Assembly: GCF_003860125.1 (NCBI RefSeq)
Contig: NZ_RQYL01000005.1
Coordinates: 1-64,000, forward strand
DNA: 64,000 nucleotides
Reading direction: 5' to 3'
From: Fretibacterium sp. OH1220_COT-178
Lineage (GTDB): Bacteria; Synergistota; Synergistia; Synergistales; Aminobacteriaceae
Positions 43,443-52,041 of this stretch are shown here, piece after piece; position 1 is the first letter of the stretch; each line of letters opens with the position of its first letter. Under the pieces are notes generated by a model. The model was given only the letters and a program-made list of their open reading frames with translations, made no database searches and had not been told where the DNA came from. The translations under genes and the position numbers were made by a program.

Positions 43443-44459
43443 ATGGCTTTGCCGAAGAGCTTCACCCCGTTTCAGATCAAGGACAAACTGGCCGAGACGG
43501 GGCTCAGGGGAAAGAATTTCGAGTTTTTGACGGATTATACGCGCCAGCAGCTCCAGAGCCTCTTCGAGGCCGGCGAGATGCTGGAGCCCTATTGGCGGTC
43601 CAAGCTGAACCTGATGGAGGGCAAGGTGCTGGCGACGCTCTTCTTTCAGCCGAGCACCCGCACGCGCTTCAGCACGGAGGTCGCCATGCTGCGCCTCGGC
43701 GGCAGCGTACTCTCGGAGTCGAATCCCACCACCAGTTCCTCCACCGCGAAGGGCGAATCGCTCTCGGACTATCTCCGTACCGTGTCGGTCTACGCGGACA
43801 TCATCGCCCTCCGGCACCCCAACGATGCGGAGGTCTTCCCCGCGCTCTCCGGTGCGCGCGTCCCCGTGATCAGCGGGGGCTGGGGCAACGTCACGCACCC
43901 CACCCAGGGCCTGCTCGACGTCTACACCATCTACCGGGCGCTGGGCCGTTTCGAGGGCGTGAAGGTCATGATCGCCTCCTCGGACCTGTCCAGGGCGCGC
44001 AGCGGTCACTCCTTCGCCCTGGGGCTGGCCACCATGGGGGCGGAGCTGGTGTACGTCGGGACGAGCGTCAACCCCATCCCGCAGGTCATCATGGACAAGA
44101 TCAAGGCGACGGGGGCCAAGGTCACGGTGCACAACGACCTGAGCAACGAGGAGTACATGGAGTGCATGGCTGATGTCGACGCCTGCTACCTTCCGGGATG
44201 CAGCGTGCCCAAGGACGACCCTGCGGCGCGCGCGGCCTTCCTGGACACGATCAAGCCGTTCTACATCACCCTCGACGGCCTCAGGAAGATCAAGGAGAAG
44301 ACCGGCAAGGTCGTAGGCATCATGCATTCTCTGCCTCGCAACGACGTGGAGTTCGACTACGCGATCGACGACAGCGAGTTCCAGCTCTATTTCCGCCAGA
44401 TGGCCTTCAGCGTTCCCATCCGCATGGCGCTGATCGCCGGAATGGTCGGTGTGGACTGA
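43443..44459 (+). CDS. Aspartate/ornithine carbamoyltransferase-family enzyme of unknown acceptor
   Basis: A 338-residue transcarbamylase. The carbamoyl-phosphate site is intact: PSTRTRFSTE (about residues 63-72), SSSTAKGESLSD, a RHPND motif and HPTQGLLDVYTI. The acceptor side differs from ATCase. The TRxQxER motif that binds aspartate is absent; the matching region reads ACYLPGCSVPKDDPAARAAF. The HPLPR loop is HSLPR. Next to allE, it probably works as a catabolic transcarbamylase on a ureide such as ureidoglycine or oxalurate, yielding carbamoyl phosphate (inference). The ATG has GAAAGGAG upstream. Confidence 0.87.
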   Translation: MALPKSFTPFQIKDKLAETGLRGKNFEFLTDYTRQQLQSLFEAGEMLEPYWRSKLNLMEGKVLATLFFQPSTRTRFSTEVAMLRLGGSVLSESNPTTSSSTAKGESLSDYLRTVSVYADIIALRHPNDAEVFPALSGARVPVISGGWGNVTHPTQGLLDVYTIYRALGRFEGVKVMIASSDLSRARSGHSFALGLATMGAELVYVGTSVNPIPQVIMDKIKATGAKVTVHNDLSNEEYMECMADVDACYLPGCSVPKDDPAARAAFLDTIKPFYITLDGLRKIKEKTGKVVGIMHSLPRNDVEFDYAIDDSEFQLYFRQMAFSVPIRMALIAGMVGVD

Positions 44460-44480
44460 CAAAAGGCTTATCAATATAAA

Positions 44481-44516
44481 GACGAGGAGGTCCTAAGGGG
44501 ACTGCCTCGTCTTTTT
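44481..44516 (+). terminator. Intrinsic terminator after the transcarbamylase
   Basis: GACGAGG / CCTCGTC encloses a further GTCC / GGAC pairing and is followed by TTTTTCTT. It splits the allE-transcarbamylase pair from the transporter genes downstream. Confidence 0.88.
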
Positions 44517-44608
44517 CTTCCGCTTTTGAGGGCACCGAAAGTACGGCGTTCCAAAGGCAGTCTCCAGGGAGCGTCTTGTCCCCGATCCCGAAACGAGGTG
44601 AAAACAAC

Positions 44609-46030
44609 ATGAAGGAAATGCCTCTCAACAGAAAAACGCGTTTTGCCGAGCCCCATATTTTTGCCATCCTCTTCTTCTTTATCGTTCTGATGGCTCTCTG
44701 TACCCGCATCGTTCCCGCAGGCCTCTACAACCGCGTCCCTATCGAAGTGGAAGGCTCCACACGCATGATGGTGGACCCCTCCTCCTATCGTCGGGTGGAG
44801 AACACCCCGGTGGACCTGTTGGGCATCTTCATGTCCATTCCCCGGGGGTTCACGGAGGCTGCGGCCGTAATCGCCGTGACCTTCTGTGTGGGGGGAGCGT
44901 TCGGCGTCGTCAAGCGTACCGGAGCCATTTCCATCGGAGTCGCAGCGCTGGCACGACGGATGTCCAAGCGAGGCATCCTGGTCATCCCCGTTTTGATGGT
45001 GGTCTTTTCCGCCATAGCGGCCTTTATAGGAACCCAGGAACTTTCGCTGATCTACGTGCCCATCATCCTGCCTTTGATGCTGGCGCTTGGGTTCGATTCC
45101 ATTACAGCCGCCGCTACAGCGCTTTGCGCTACGACGGCCGGCTTCACCGGAGCGATCACCAACCCGTTCACGGTCGGCCTGGCCCAAAAGATCTCCGACA
45201 TACCGCTCTACTCCGGATCCAGCTACCGCTTCCTTGTGCTCGTTGTTCTGACCTTTTCCACGGTCCTCTACGTCATGCGCTACGCGGGGAAGGTCCGAAA
45301 GGATCCCTCAAAAAGCCTCGTACGCGAGGTCGACGAGCGCTGGCGGGCGCAATTTGCCGCCGAGGGGGAGACGACACGTACCAAGGCAACGACGCGCGAG
45401 ATGCTGGCGGGGGTCTCAGCCGTATTGATGTTTGCCTGGATGATCTGGGGCGTCCTGGCCTGGAAATGGGAGATGATCCACATGGCCGGGATGCTGCTGG
45501 CCATCGGACTGGTCTCCGGGGTACTCGGAGGCCTGAATCCCAATGCCATCTGCCGCGCCTTCGAGGAAGGGTTCGGAGAGGTCCTGCTGGGAGCCATGAT
45601 CATGGGAGTGGCGCGCGGCGTGGCCGTGGTGATGACCCAGGGGCAGATCATCGACACCGTGATCCACTATATGGCGCAGATGATCCAGAACATCCCGCCG
45701 GCAGTGAATGCCGTGGGGATGTTCCTGGCTCAGACGGGGTTCAACTTCCTGGTGTCCTCGGGCAGCGGTCAGGCCGTCATCACAATGCCCATCATGGCGC
45801 CCTTGTCGGATTTGGTGGGCGTCACCAGACAGGTCGCCATCCTGGCCTTTCAGCTTGGGGATGGATTGTCGAACATCATCTTCCCGACTTCCGGCTACTT
45901 CATGGCCGTTCTGGCTCTGGCCAAGGTCCCTTGGGACCGCTGGTTGCGCTTCATGCTGCCGCTGTTTTTCATCCAAGCCTTACTGGGCAGCGGATTTTTG
46001 GTGGTGGCGCAGATGATCGGCTGGCAGTGA
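44609..46030 (+). CDS. YfcC-family (C4-dicarboxylate carrier-like) transporter
   Basis: A 473-residue membrane protein with about 12 helices. It belongs to the YfcC/DcuC-related group: N-terminal PHIFAILFFFIVLMALCTRIVPAG, the repeat half-site TTAGFTGAITNPFTVGLAQ, and FLVSSGSGQAVITMPIMAPLSDLVGV with HTIFPTSGYF-like NIIFPTSGYFMAVLAL. These are membrane re-entrant loops of the ion-transporter superfamily. Members are found beside peptidase, arginine or ureide genes. The substrate here is probably a ureide or its acid product (inference). GAGGTG lies 8 nt before the ATG. Confidence 0.85.
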   Translation: MKEMPLNRKTRFAEPHIFAILFFFIVLMALCTRIVPAGLYNRVPIEVEGSTRMMVDPSSYRRVENTPVDLLGIFMSIPRGFTEAAAVIAVTFCVGGAFGVVKRTGAISIGVAALARRMSKRGILVIPVLMVVFSAIAAFIGTQELSLIYVPIILPLMLALGFDSITAAATALCATTAGFTGAITNPFTVGLAQKISDIPLYSGSSYRFLVLVVLTFSTVLYVMRYAGKVRKDPSKSLVREVDERWRAQFAAEGETTRTKATTREMLAGVSAVLMFAWMIWGVLAWKWEMIHMAGMLLAIGLVSGVLGGLNPNAICRAFEEGFGEVLLGAMIMGVARGVAVVMTQGQIIDTVIHYMAQMIQNIPPAVNAVGMFLAQTGFNFLVSSGSGQAVITMPIMAPLSDLVGVTRQVAILAFQLGDGLSNIIFPTSGYFMAVLALAKVPWDRWLRFMLPLFFIQALLGSGFLVVAQMIGWQ

Positions 46031-46096
46031 CGATGTTCGAGGACCTCAGTTTTTTGCGTACCTCACACCTATAACCTACCAAGGGAGAATCGATTG

Positions 46097-47359
46097 ATGA
46101 CAGAAACCAGCGCCACCCCAAAAAAGTTCAAAATTTCCCTGACGCACAGCATCCTTCTGGCCACCGTGCTGGGCATGGTGACGGGATACATCGTCGGGCC
46201 GAGCATCGCGCCGATCAAGATCTTCGGCGACATCTTCCTGCGTCTGATCCAGATGTCCGTGCCTCTGATCATCCTCGGCGCGGTCCTGGAGGCCGTGGGA
46301 CAGATCAACCCCAAGGAGCTCGGCAAGCTGGGCTTCAAGATGTTTGCGTGGTTCGGCATCTCCACGGTCCTGGCTGCCGTCGTCGGACTCGGACTGGCCT
46401 TTGCGATCCAGCCCGGCGTCGGGCTCCCGCCCATGGAGACGGCGAATCCGGTCCAGCCTCCGACTCAGACGATAACGCAGGTCATCCTCAACTTCTTCCC
46501 CGTCAACATCGTCGACTCCATGGCCAAGGGCTCCATGATCCAGGTCATCGTCTTCGCGATCGTGCTGGGGGTGGCGGTCAGCCTGAACGTCAGGGACGAC
46601 GGAGACCGCTCCCTGCTGAACGGGCTGCGCGTCTTCAACAGGTCCCTCCTGACCATGATCAAGGTGATCATGAGGACCGCGCCCCTGGGCGTCTTCTCGC
46701 TCATGGCCTGGGTCTCGGGGTCCCTGGGCTTCGACATCATCCTTCCGCTGGCCAAGTACCTTGGCGGCATCGCGCTCGGCGTCGTCCTCATCATGGTGGT
46801 CATGATCGCCGTCACCGCGGTCTACGTGGGGGTCAATCCCTTCAAGCTGGCCGCCAAGCTCAGCGAGATGACCCTGGTCGCCGCGACGACCACGTCCTCC
46901 GCCATATCCCTGCCCGTCAAGATGCAGGACTCGGAGAACAAGCTGGGCGTCAGCAAGAAGATCTCGAACCTCGTCAACCCCCTGGGCATGGTGCTCAACA
47001 GCGCGGGACAGGCCCTGTTCCTGTCCATGGGCAGCATCATGATCGCCCAGTTCTTCCACATCGACATGCCCCTCAGCAGGGCCATTCAGGTCGTCGCCAT
47101 CTCCACCCTGGCCTGCATGGGTACCCTGGCGGTTCCGGGCGGGGCCCTGATCATCCTGGCGAGCCTCATGCCGACCCTGGGGCTTCCTGCGGAGGGCATC
47201 GCCATCCTGGCGAGCGTGGACTGGTTCCGGGGCATGATCACGACGATCCCGAACGTCGACTGCGACGCGCTGATCGCCCTGATCATCGCGAAGGGCGAGG
47301 GCGAGTTCAACCGGGACATCTTCGACGGCAAGGTCGATCCCACGCGGACCGCGGCATGA
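46097..47359 (+). CDS. Dicarboxylate/amino acid:cation symporter (second copy)
   Basis: A 420-residue DAACS carrier. It has TTTSSAISLPVKMQDSENKLG (serine-rich hairpin), NPLGMVLNSAGQALFLSMGS in place of the usual NMDGT, and PNVDCDALIALIIAKGEGEF in the last helix. The NMDGT substitution (NSAGQ) suggests a substrate other than glutamate or aspartate. It lies between the YfcC-type carrier and two hydantoin/allantoin racemases, so a hydantoin or carbamoyl amino acid is possible (inference). AAGGGAG lies 10 nt upstream of the ATG. Confidence 0.88.
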   Translation: MTETSATPKKFKISLTHSILLATVLGMVTGYIVGPSIAPIKIFGDIFLRLIQMSVPLIILGAVLEAVGQINPKELGKLGFKMFAWFGISTVLAAVVGLGLAFAIQPGVGLPPMETANPVQPPTQTITQVILNFFPVNIVDSMAKGSMIQVIVFAIVLGVAVSLNVRDDGDRSLLNGLRVFNRSLLTMIKVIMRTAPLGVFSLMAWVSGSLGFDIILPLAKYLGGIALGVVLIMVVMIAVTAVYVGVNPFKLAAKLSEMTLVAATTTSSAISLPVKMQDSENKLGVSKKISNLVNPLGMVLNSAGQALFLSMGSIMIAQFFHIDMPLSRAIQVVAISTLACMGTLAVPGGALIILASLMPTLGLPAEGIAILASVDWFRGMITTIPNVDCDALIALIIAKGEGEFNRDIFDGKVDPTRTAA

Positions 47360-47391
47360 CCGCAGCGTCGGGATCCTGAGAGGGTATCGCT

Positions 47392-48120
47392 ATGAAGATT
47401 CTGGCCATCAACTCGAATATGAACCGTGCGATCACGGACAAGATCCGCGACGTCGCCCGGGGGTTGGCAAGCCCGGGGACGACGGTGGATGCGGTGTGCG
47501 CGGAGTGGGGCGTGCCCGCGATCGAGGGCAGCTACGACGCGGCCTTTGCCGCGCTGGCGACGGTCGAGCTGGTCAAGCGCCACGAGAGGGACTACGACGC
47601 CTTCATCGTCGTCTGCTATTCCGACCCCGGCCTCTATGCCGCCCGGGAGCTGACGAACAAGCCGGTCTACGGCATCGCCCAGTCCTCCATGCTGGCGGCA
47701 TGCACCTTCGGGCACCGGTTCAGCATCCTCTCCCCCCTGGACCGTTTCAGGCCGGTGCTCGAAAGCCTGGTGCGGTTCTACGGACTGGAGGCCCTGTGCG
47801 CCTCGGTCCGGACCGTCAATATGGACGTGAGGCAGTCCTTTGACGACCTGAAGGCCGCCAATACGGCCTTCGCCCTCGAGGCGCGCCGGGCCGTGGAGGA
47901 GGACGGCGCCGAGGTGATCTGTCTGGGTGGGGCCGTCTTCGCCGGCCGCGACCGCGCGATCGGCGAGGAGGCGGGCGGCGTGGTCTGCATCGACGGGCTG
48001 TCCGCGGCCCTCAAACAGGCGGAGGCCTATCACGCCCTCGGGTACACGAGCAGCAAGGTGGGGCTTTTCGAGACCCCGCGCGCCAAGGTGCGCACGCTGC
48101 CCGGCGGCGTGGAGATTTAG
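47392..48120 (+). CDS. Asp/Glu/hydantoin racemase family protein, copy 1
   Basis: A 242-residue racemase of the HyuE/allantoin-racemase family. It begins MKILAINSNMNRAITDKI. Catalytic cysteines are C75 (VVCYSDPG) and C177 (VICLGG), the two-base pair of the family. It would interconvert enantiomers of allantoin or a 5-substituted hydantoin so that a stereospecific hydrolase downstream can act. GAGGGTATCGCT precedes the ATG. A near copy lies 157 bp downstream, with about 31 substitutions by hand count and roughly 87% identity. Confidence 0.92.
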   Translation: MKILAINSNMNRAITDKIRDVARGLASPGTTVDAVCAEWGVPAIEGSYDAAFAALATVELVKRHERDYDAFIVVCYSDPGLYAARELTNKPVYGIAQSSMLAACTFGHRFSILSPLDRFRPVLESLVRFYGLEALCASVRTVNMDVRQSFDDLKAANTAFALEARRAVEEDGAEVICLGGAVFAGRDRAIGEEAGGVVCIDGLSAALKQAEAYHALGYTSSKVGLFETPRAKVRTLPGGVEI

Positions 48121-48127
48121 GGAATCG

Positions 48128-48162
48128 CTTGGGGCTCGGGGATCAACCTCTTGAGCCCCAAG
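48128..48162 (+). repeat. Hairpin between the tandem racemase genes
   Basis: CTTGGGGCTC and GAGCCCCAAG form a perfect 10-bp inverted repeat with a 15-nt loop, in the 157-bp gap between the duplicated genes. There is no T-run, so it may be an RNA-processing or stability element or a weak terminator. Confidence 0.5.
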
Positions 48163-48277
48163 AACTGCAAACGTCCGGCAAGGGCATCCGGAACAGCTTT
48201 GACGACGCCGGGGGCAAGGTCGATTCCCCAAGTATCCGCGGCATGCCCGCGGCACCGGAACGAAGAGGTGTATCGAA

Positions 48278-49009
48278 ATGAAATTGCTGGTGATCAACTC
48301 CAACATGAACCGAGACATCACGGACAAAATCCGCGACGTCTCCCGCAGCCTGGTGAACCCCGGAACGACGGTGGACGTGATCTGTGCGGAGTGGGGCGTG
48401 CCGGTGATCGAGGGCAACTACGACGCGGCCTTCGGCGCATTGGCGACGGTCGAGCTGGTCAAGCGCCATGAAGAGGACTACGACGCCTTTGTCATCGCCT
48501 GCTACTGCGACCCCGGCCTCTATGCCGCCCGCGAGCTGACGGACAAGCCGGTCTACGGCATCGCCCAGTCCTCCATGCTGGCGGCATGCACCTTCGGGCA
48601 TCGCTTCAGCATCCTCTCCCCCCTGAACCGCTTCAAGCCCGTGATCGAGAGCCTGGTTCGCTATTACGGGCTGGAGGCCCTGTGCGCCTCGGTCCGAACG
48701 GTCAACACGATGGATGTCAAGCAGTCCTTCGACAACCTCAAGGAGGCCAACAGGGTCTTCGCCCTCGAGGCGCGCCGGGCCGTGGAGGAGGACGGAGCCG
48801 AGGTGATCTGCCTTGGCGGGGCCTCCTTCTCCGGCCGGGATCGTGCGATCGGCGAGGAGGCGGGCGGCGTGGTCTGCATCGACGGGCTGTCCGCCGCTCT
48901 CAAGCAGGCGGAGGCCTATCACAGCCTCGGCTACACGAGCAGCAAGGTGGGGCTCTTCGAGGCTCCGCGCGCCAAGGTGCGGACGCTGCCGGGCGGAGTG
49001 GAGATTTAG
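48278..49009 (+). CDS. Asp/Glu/hydantoin racemase family protein, copy 2
   Basis: A 243-residue paralogue of the upstream racemase with the same catalytic cysteines, C75 (IACYCDPG) and C178 (VICLGG). Differences cluster in the first 80 residues (for example A13D, S47N, R66E and S77C), and one threonine is inserted after position 143. Residues 77-117 and 160-229 are nearly unchanged. S77C puts an extra cysteine next to the catalytic one. The two copies may have split chirality or substrate. GAGGTG lies 12 nt upstream of the ATG, and the hydrolase gene follows 26 bp later. Confidence 0.92.
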   Translation: MKLLVINSNMNRDITDKIRDVSRSLVNPGTTVDVICAEWGVPVIEGNYDAAFGALATVELVKRHEEDYDAFVIACYCDPGLYAARELTDKPVYGIAQSSMLAACTFGHRFSILSPLNRFKPVIESLVRYYGLEALCASVRTVNTMDVKQSFDNLKEANRVFALEARRAVEEDGAEVICLGGASFSGRDRAIGEEAGGVVCIDGLSAALKQAEAYHSLGYTSSKVGLFEAPRAKVRTLPGGVEI

Positions 49010-49035
49010 GGCGTCTCGGAGGGATTCGTGGAGCG

Positions 49036-50409
49036 ATGGAAATGAACTGCGATCTGCTGGTCAAAAATGGTCGGGTCGTGACCGCCGAGGGGGTCGATGC
49101 GGCGGACGTCGTCGTGAAGGATGGGCGGGTGGCCGCACTGCTCTCTCCAGGCGCTCGGGAGGATGTCCGCGCCGACCGGGTTCTCGATGCGGCGGGCAAG
49201 CTCGTCCTGCCGGGGGCGATCGACGTCCATGCGCACCTCAACGATCCGGGGTTCACCTGGCGCGAGGATTTTGCCCATGGGACCGCTGCGGCGGCGGCCG
49301 GCGGCGTGACCACGGTGGTGGACATGCCGCTGCAGAACGAGCCCGCCCTGACCAACGCCGAGATCTTCGCCCGCAAGCACGAGGCCGTTCGGGAGAAGGC
49401 CCTTGTGGATTATGCGTTCTGGGGCGGTCTGACGGGCGACAACCTCGACCGGATGCACGAGCTCCACGAGGCGGGCGTCACCTCCTTCAAGGTCTTTCTG
49501 GGCCCCGTGTCCCCGGATTACCGGACGCTCGATCTGGGGGTCGTCCGCGAGGCCCTGGAGATCGCCGCATCGTTCGGCGGCTTGCTGGGCTTTCACGCCG
49601 AGGACTACTCCATCATCCGGCACGAGGAGGACCGCGCGATTCGTGCCGGAAGGACCGGGCGCCCGGACTTCCTGCGATCCCGTCCGGTCGATGCCGAGCG
49701 CATCGCCACCGCGGGGGTCATCGAGCTGGCTCGCGCGACGGGCGCGCGGGTCCACATCTGCCACGTCAGCCATCCCGAGGTGGCGGAGCTGATCCGTCGG
49801 GCCCGGGCCGAGGGGCTGTCCGTGACGGGCGAGACCTGCACGCACTACCTCGTCTTCGGGGAGGACGACGTCCTGGAGCGCGGGATGCTCTTCAAGTGCG
49901 CCCCTCCGCTGCGGGATTCGGCGGCTCGGGAGGGGCTCTGGGACTATGTCGTCGACGGAACCCTGGCCTGCGTGGCCTCCGACCATTCGCCCTGCGCCCC
50001 GCAGGAGAAGGACGAATCGGAGGGAGCGTTCAAGGCCTGGGGCGGGATCAGCGGCATCCAGAGTTTGATGGCGGTCTTCTTCGACCGTGCCGTACACCGC
50101 CGCGGCCTGTCCCCTTCGCTCGTTGCCGCCCGTCTCTCCGAGGGGCCGGCGCGGATCTTCGGCCTCTGGGGGCGCAAGGGGACGATCCGGGTGGGCTCGG
50201 ACGCGGACCTGGTGATTCTGGACCCGAACCGGGGGTGGAGGATTACCGAGGAATCCCTTCAATACCTCAACCGCATCTCGGCGTTCGTCGGGCTGGAGGG
50301 CAAGGGGGTGCCCGAGACCACCATCGTGCGCGGCCGGGTCGTCTGGAGCGACGGCGCCGTTCGTGCGCCGTTCGGGTGCGGGCAGTTGGTGAGACGTCGG
50401 GGCGCCTGA
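49036..50409 (+). CDS. Allantoinase/dihydropyrimidinase-type amidohydrolase, copy 1
   Basis: A 457-residue cyclic amidohydrolase of the allantoinase group. The binuclear metal site is complete: DVHAHLND (HxH), the carbamylated lysine in SFKVFLGP, GFHAED, HICHVSHPE and the aspartate in ASDHSPC. It opens the hydantoin ring of allantoin or a related hydantoin or dihydropyrimidine. It follows the racemase pair, so the three likely form racemase-hydrolase steps. The ATG at 49036 was chosen for the family N-terminus (NGRVVTAEGV). A second, divergent copy is at 55451. Confidence 0.92.
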   Translation: MEMNCDLLVKNGRVVTAEGVDAADVVVKDGRVAALLSPGAREDVRADRVLDAAGKLVLPGAIDVHAHLNDPGFTWREDFAHGTAAAAAGGVTTVVDMPLQNEPALTNAEIFARKHEAVREKALVDYAFWGGLTGDNLDRMHELHEAGVTSFKVFLGPVSPDYRTLDLGVVREALEIAASFGGLLGFHAEDYSIIRHEEDRAIRAGRTGRPDFLRSRPVDAERIATAGVIELARATGARVHICHVSHPEVAELIRRARAEGLSVTGETCTHYLVFGEDDVLERGMLFKCAPPLRDSAAREGLWDYVVDGTLACVASDHSPCAPQEKDESEGAFKAWGGISGIQSLMAVFFDRAVHRRGLSPSLVAARLSEGPARIFGLWGRKGTIRVGSDADLVILDPNRGWRITEESLQYLNRISAFVGLEGKGVPETTIVRGRVVWSDGAVRAPFGCGQLVRRRGA

Positions 50410-50573
50410 ACGCTCCAAAGAGCGCCCTTCGCCTTTGAGGGAACAAAGCAGTGCGCGTGCGGGCGGGGGACGGGGATTCCCCTCCTCCGCCGGGCGGAGA
50501 ATGGGGTCGACCCCCGGCCGCCGTGGAGTCTGGATTGGGACGTCTTGTCCCGCGAGAGGAGCGTGTTTTTGTA

Positions 50574-51779
50574 ATGGGTAAGTTCTGTGTTGGGTCTCGT
50601 AAGGTCCTCGCGTCGCTTCTGGTTGTCCTGCTTTCCCTGTCGCTCTGCGGAGCCGCGCTGGCGGCGGAGAAGGAACTGAAGATCGGAGTGCTTGGCGTCA
50701 TGAGCGGCCCGGCGGCCTCCTGGGGGCTGGTCAATCGCTACTGCGCCGAGGCGTCCGCCAAGATGATCAACGACAAGGGCGGATTCCAGATCGGGGAGGA
50801 CACCTACAAGATCAAGATCGTCGCGGTCGACGACCGCAACGATCCCAAGGTCTCCGTGTCCGGCGCCGAGCGGCTCATTTACGAGGAGGGGATCCGCTAC
50901 ATCATCGGTCCCAACATCGACCCCACCTCCATGGCCATCGTCCCCGTGATCGAGAAGGGCAAGGCCATCAGCATCCCCTACGCCTTCTCCAAGAAGCTCT
51001 ACACCGCCCCGGCCAGCAACTCGATCCTGGGCATGATCGCCTCCTACCAGGCCGGGCCCGTCATCTACTCCTATCTGATGAAGGAGAAGGGCATCAAGAC
51101 CATCGCGTTCGTCGCGCGCAACGACTCCGAGTCCCTCAACCAGAGGGAGGAGGGCGTCGAGGCCGCCAAGAAACTGGGGCTGGAGATCGTCGCGGATAAG
51201 GACACCTACGAGCCCGGCACCACGGACTTCTTCCCCGTCATGTCGAGCGTCGTCGGCAAGAAGCCCGACCTGCTGGTGCTCTCCGGAGCCGCTCCCGCGG
51301 ACACGCCCCTTCTGATCAAGACGGCGCGCGAGCTCGGGTTCGAGGGGATCCTCAGCACGGAGACCGCCCAGGACGCGAAGGTGATCGCGGAACTGGCCGG
51401 CGATGCGGCCAACGGATTCATCTCCGTGGGCGGCGCGAGCACCCCCGAGATCCGCAGCGACTACATGGAGGAGTTCATCAAGGAGTACGAGAAGGTCGCC
51501 GGCGAGTGGAACGACGAGGCGGGGACGAAGGTCTACGCGCTCGAGATCATCCTGAACACCCTCAAGCAGGCCGGTCCCGAGGCCATCGACGACGTGGAGA
51601 AGTTCAAGGCCGCCATGGAGACCTTCACGATGCCCAACCCCTACCTGAAGGACAACAGGCCCCTGCACTACATCGGCACGCCCTACTTCGGCCAGAAGCG
51701 CCAGATCTCCATCCCCATGGTCGTCACCGTCTTCGAGGGCGGGGACTTCAAGACCCTCTTCGTCGGCAGCGCGGAGTAG
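50574..51779 (+). CDS. Liv-type ABC transporter substrate-binding protein
   Basis: A 401-residue type I periplasmic binding protein. Residues 1-30 form a signal peptide (VLASLLVVLLSLSLCGAALA). The mature domain starts KELKIGVLGVMSGPAASWG and shows VAVDDRNDPKVSVSGAERLIYEEG and IGPNIDPTSMAIVPVIEKG. It resembles LivK/UrtA-type proteins. With no amino-acid genes near and allantoinases on both sides, the ligand may be a ureide, urea or hydantoin (inference). The 164-bp upstream gap is hairpin-rich. GAGAGGA lies 13 nt before the ATG. Confidence 0.9.
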   Translation: MGKFCVGSRKVLASLLVVLLSLSLCGAALAAEKELKIGVLGVMSGPAASWGLVNRYCAEASAKMINDKGGFQIGEDTYKIKIVAVDDRNDPKVSVSGAERLIYEEGIRYIIGPNIDPTSMAIVPVIEKGKAISIPYAFSKKLYTAPASNSILGMIASYQAGPVIYSYLMKEKGIKTIAFVARNDSESLNQREEGVEAAKKLGLEIVADKDTYEPGTTDFFPVMSSVVGKKPDLLVLSGAAPADTPLLIKTARELGFEGILSTETAQDAKVIAELAGDAANGFISVGGASTPEIRSDYMEEFIKEYEKVAGEWNDEAGTKVYALEIILNTLKQAGPEAIDDVEKFKAAMETFTMPNPYLKDNRPLHYIGTPYFGQKRQISIPMVVTVFEGGDFKTLFVGSAE

Positions 51780-52041
51780 TGTCGGCCCTCTGAGAGAACG
51801 GTCGCGTGTCTTAGCCCGCCCTGCCCGCATACGACTTGGGGAACGGGATAGGGCTGTTTTCCGAGGCGAAGGTGTTTTTTGATTTTTTCTTTCGCCGGTT
51901 TGGGAGGCTTCGGGGCGCGCTTTCGAAGTGCGCCTCGAAGCTTGTCGAGATATCTTGGTGTCGGACGGCGTTCTCCCCTGGCAGAGGACGTTTCCGGCGG
52001 AACGATCCGGGGCCTCGCCGTCCCGGTAGGAGGGATTGTCT
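51780..52041 (+). other. 262-bp leader between binding protein and permease genes, with hairpins
   Basis: No gene is seen. An imperfect stem CTTCGGGGCGC / GCGCCTCGAAG (about 51908-51940) and a GGCGAA / TTCGCC pair flanking T-rich tracts lie here. Such structures commonly lower permease expression relative to the binding protein. This reading is inference. Confidence 0.45.

Noticed and set aside
49036-50409. Dihydroorotase (pyrC) assignment for the cyclic amidohydrolases
   Set aside because: The carbamylated-lysine context and the racemase, AllE and Liv neighbours fit allantoinase/hydantoinase better. No other pyr gene is nearby.
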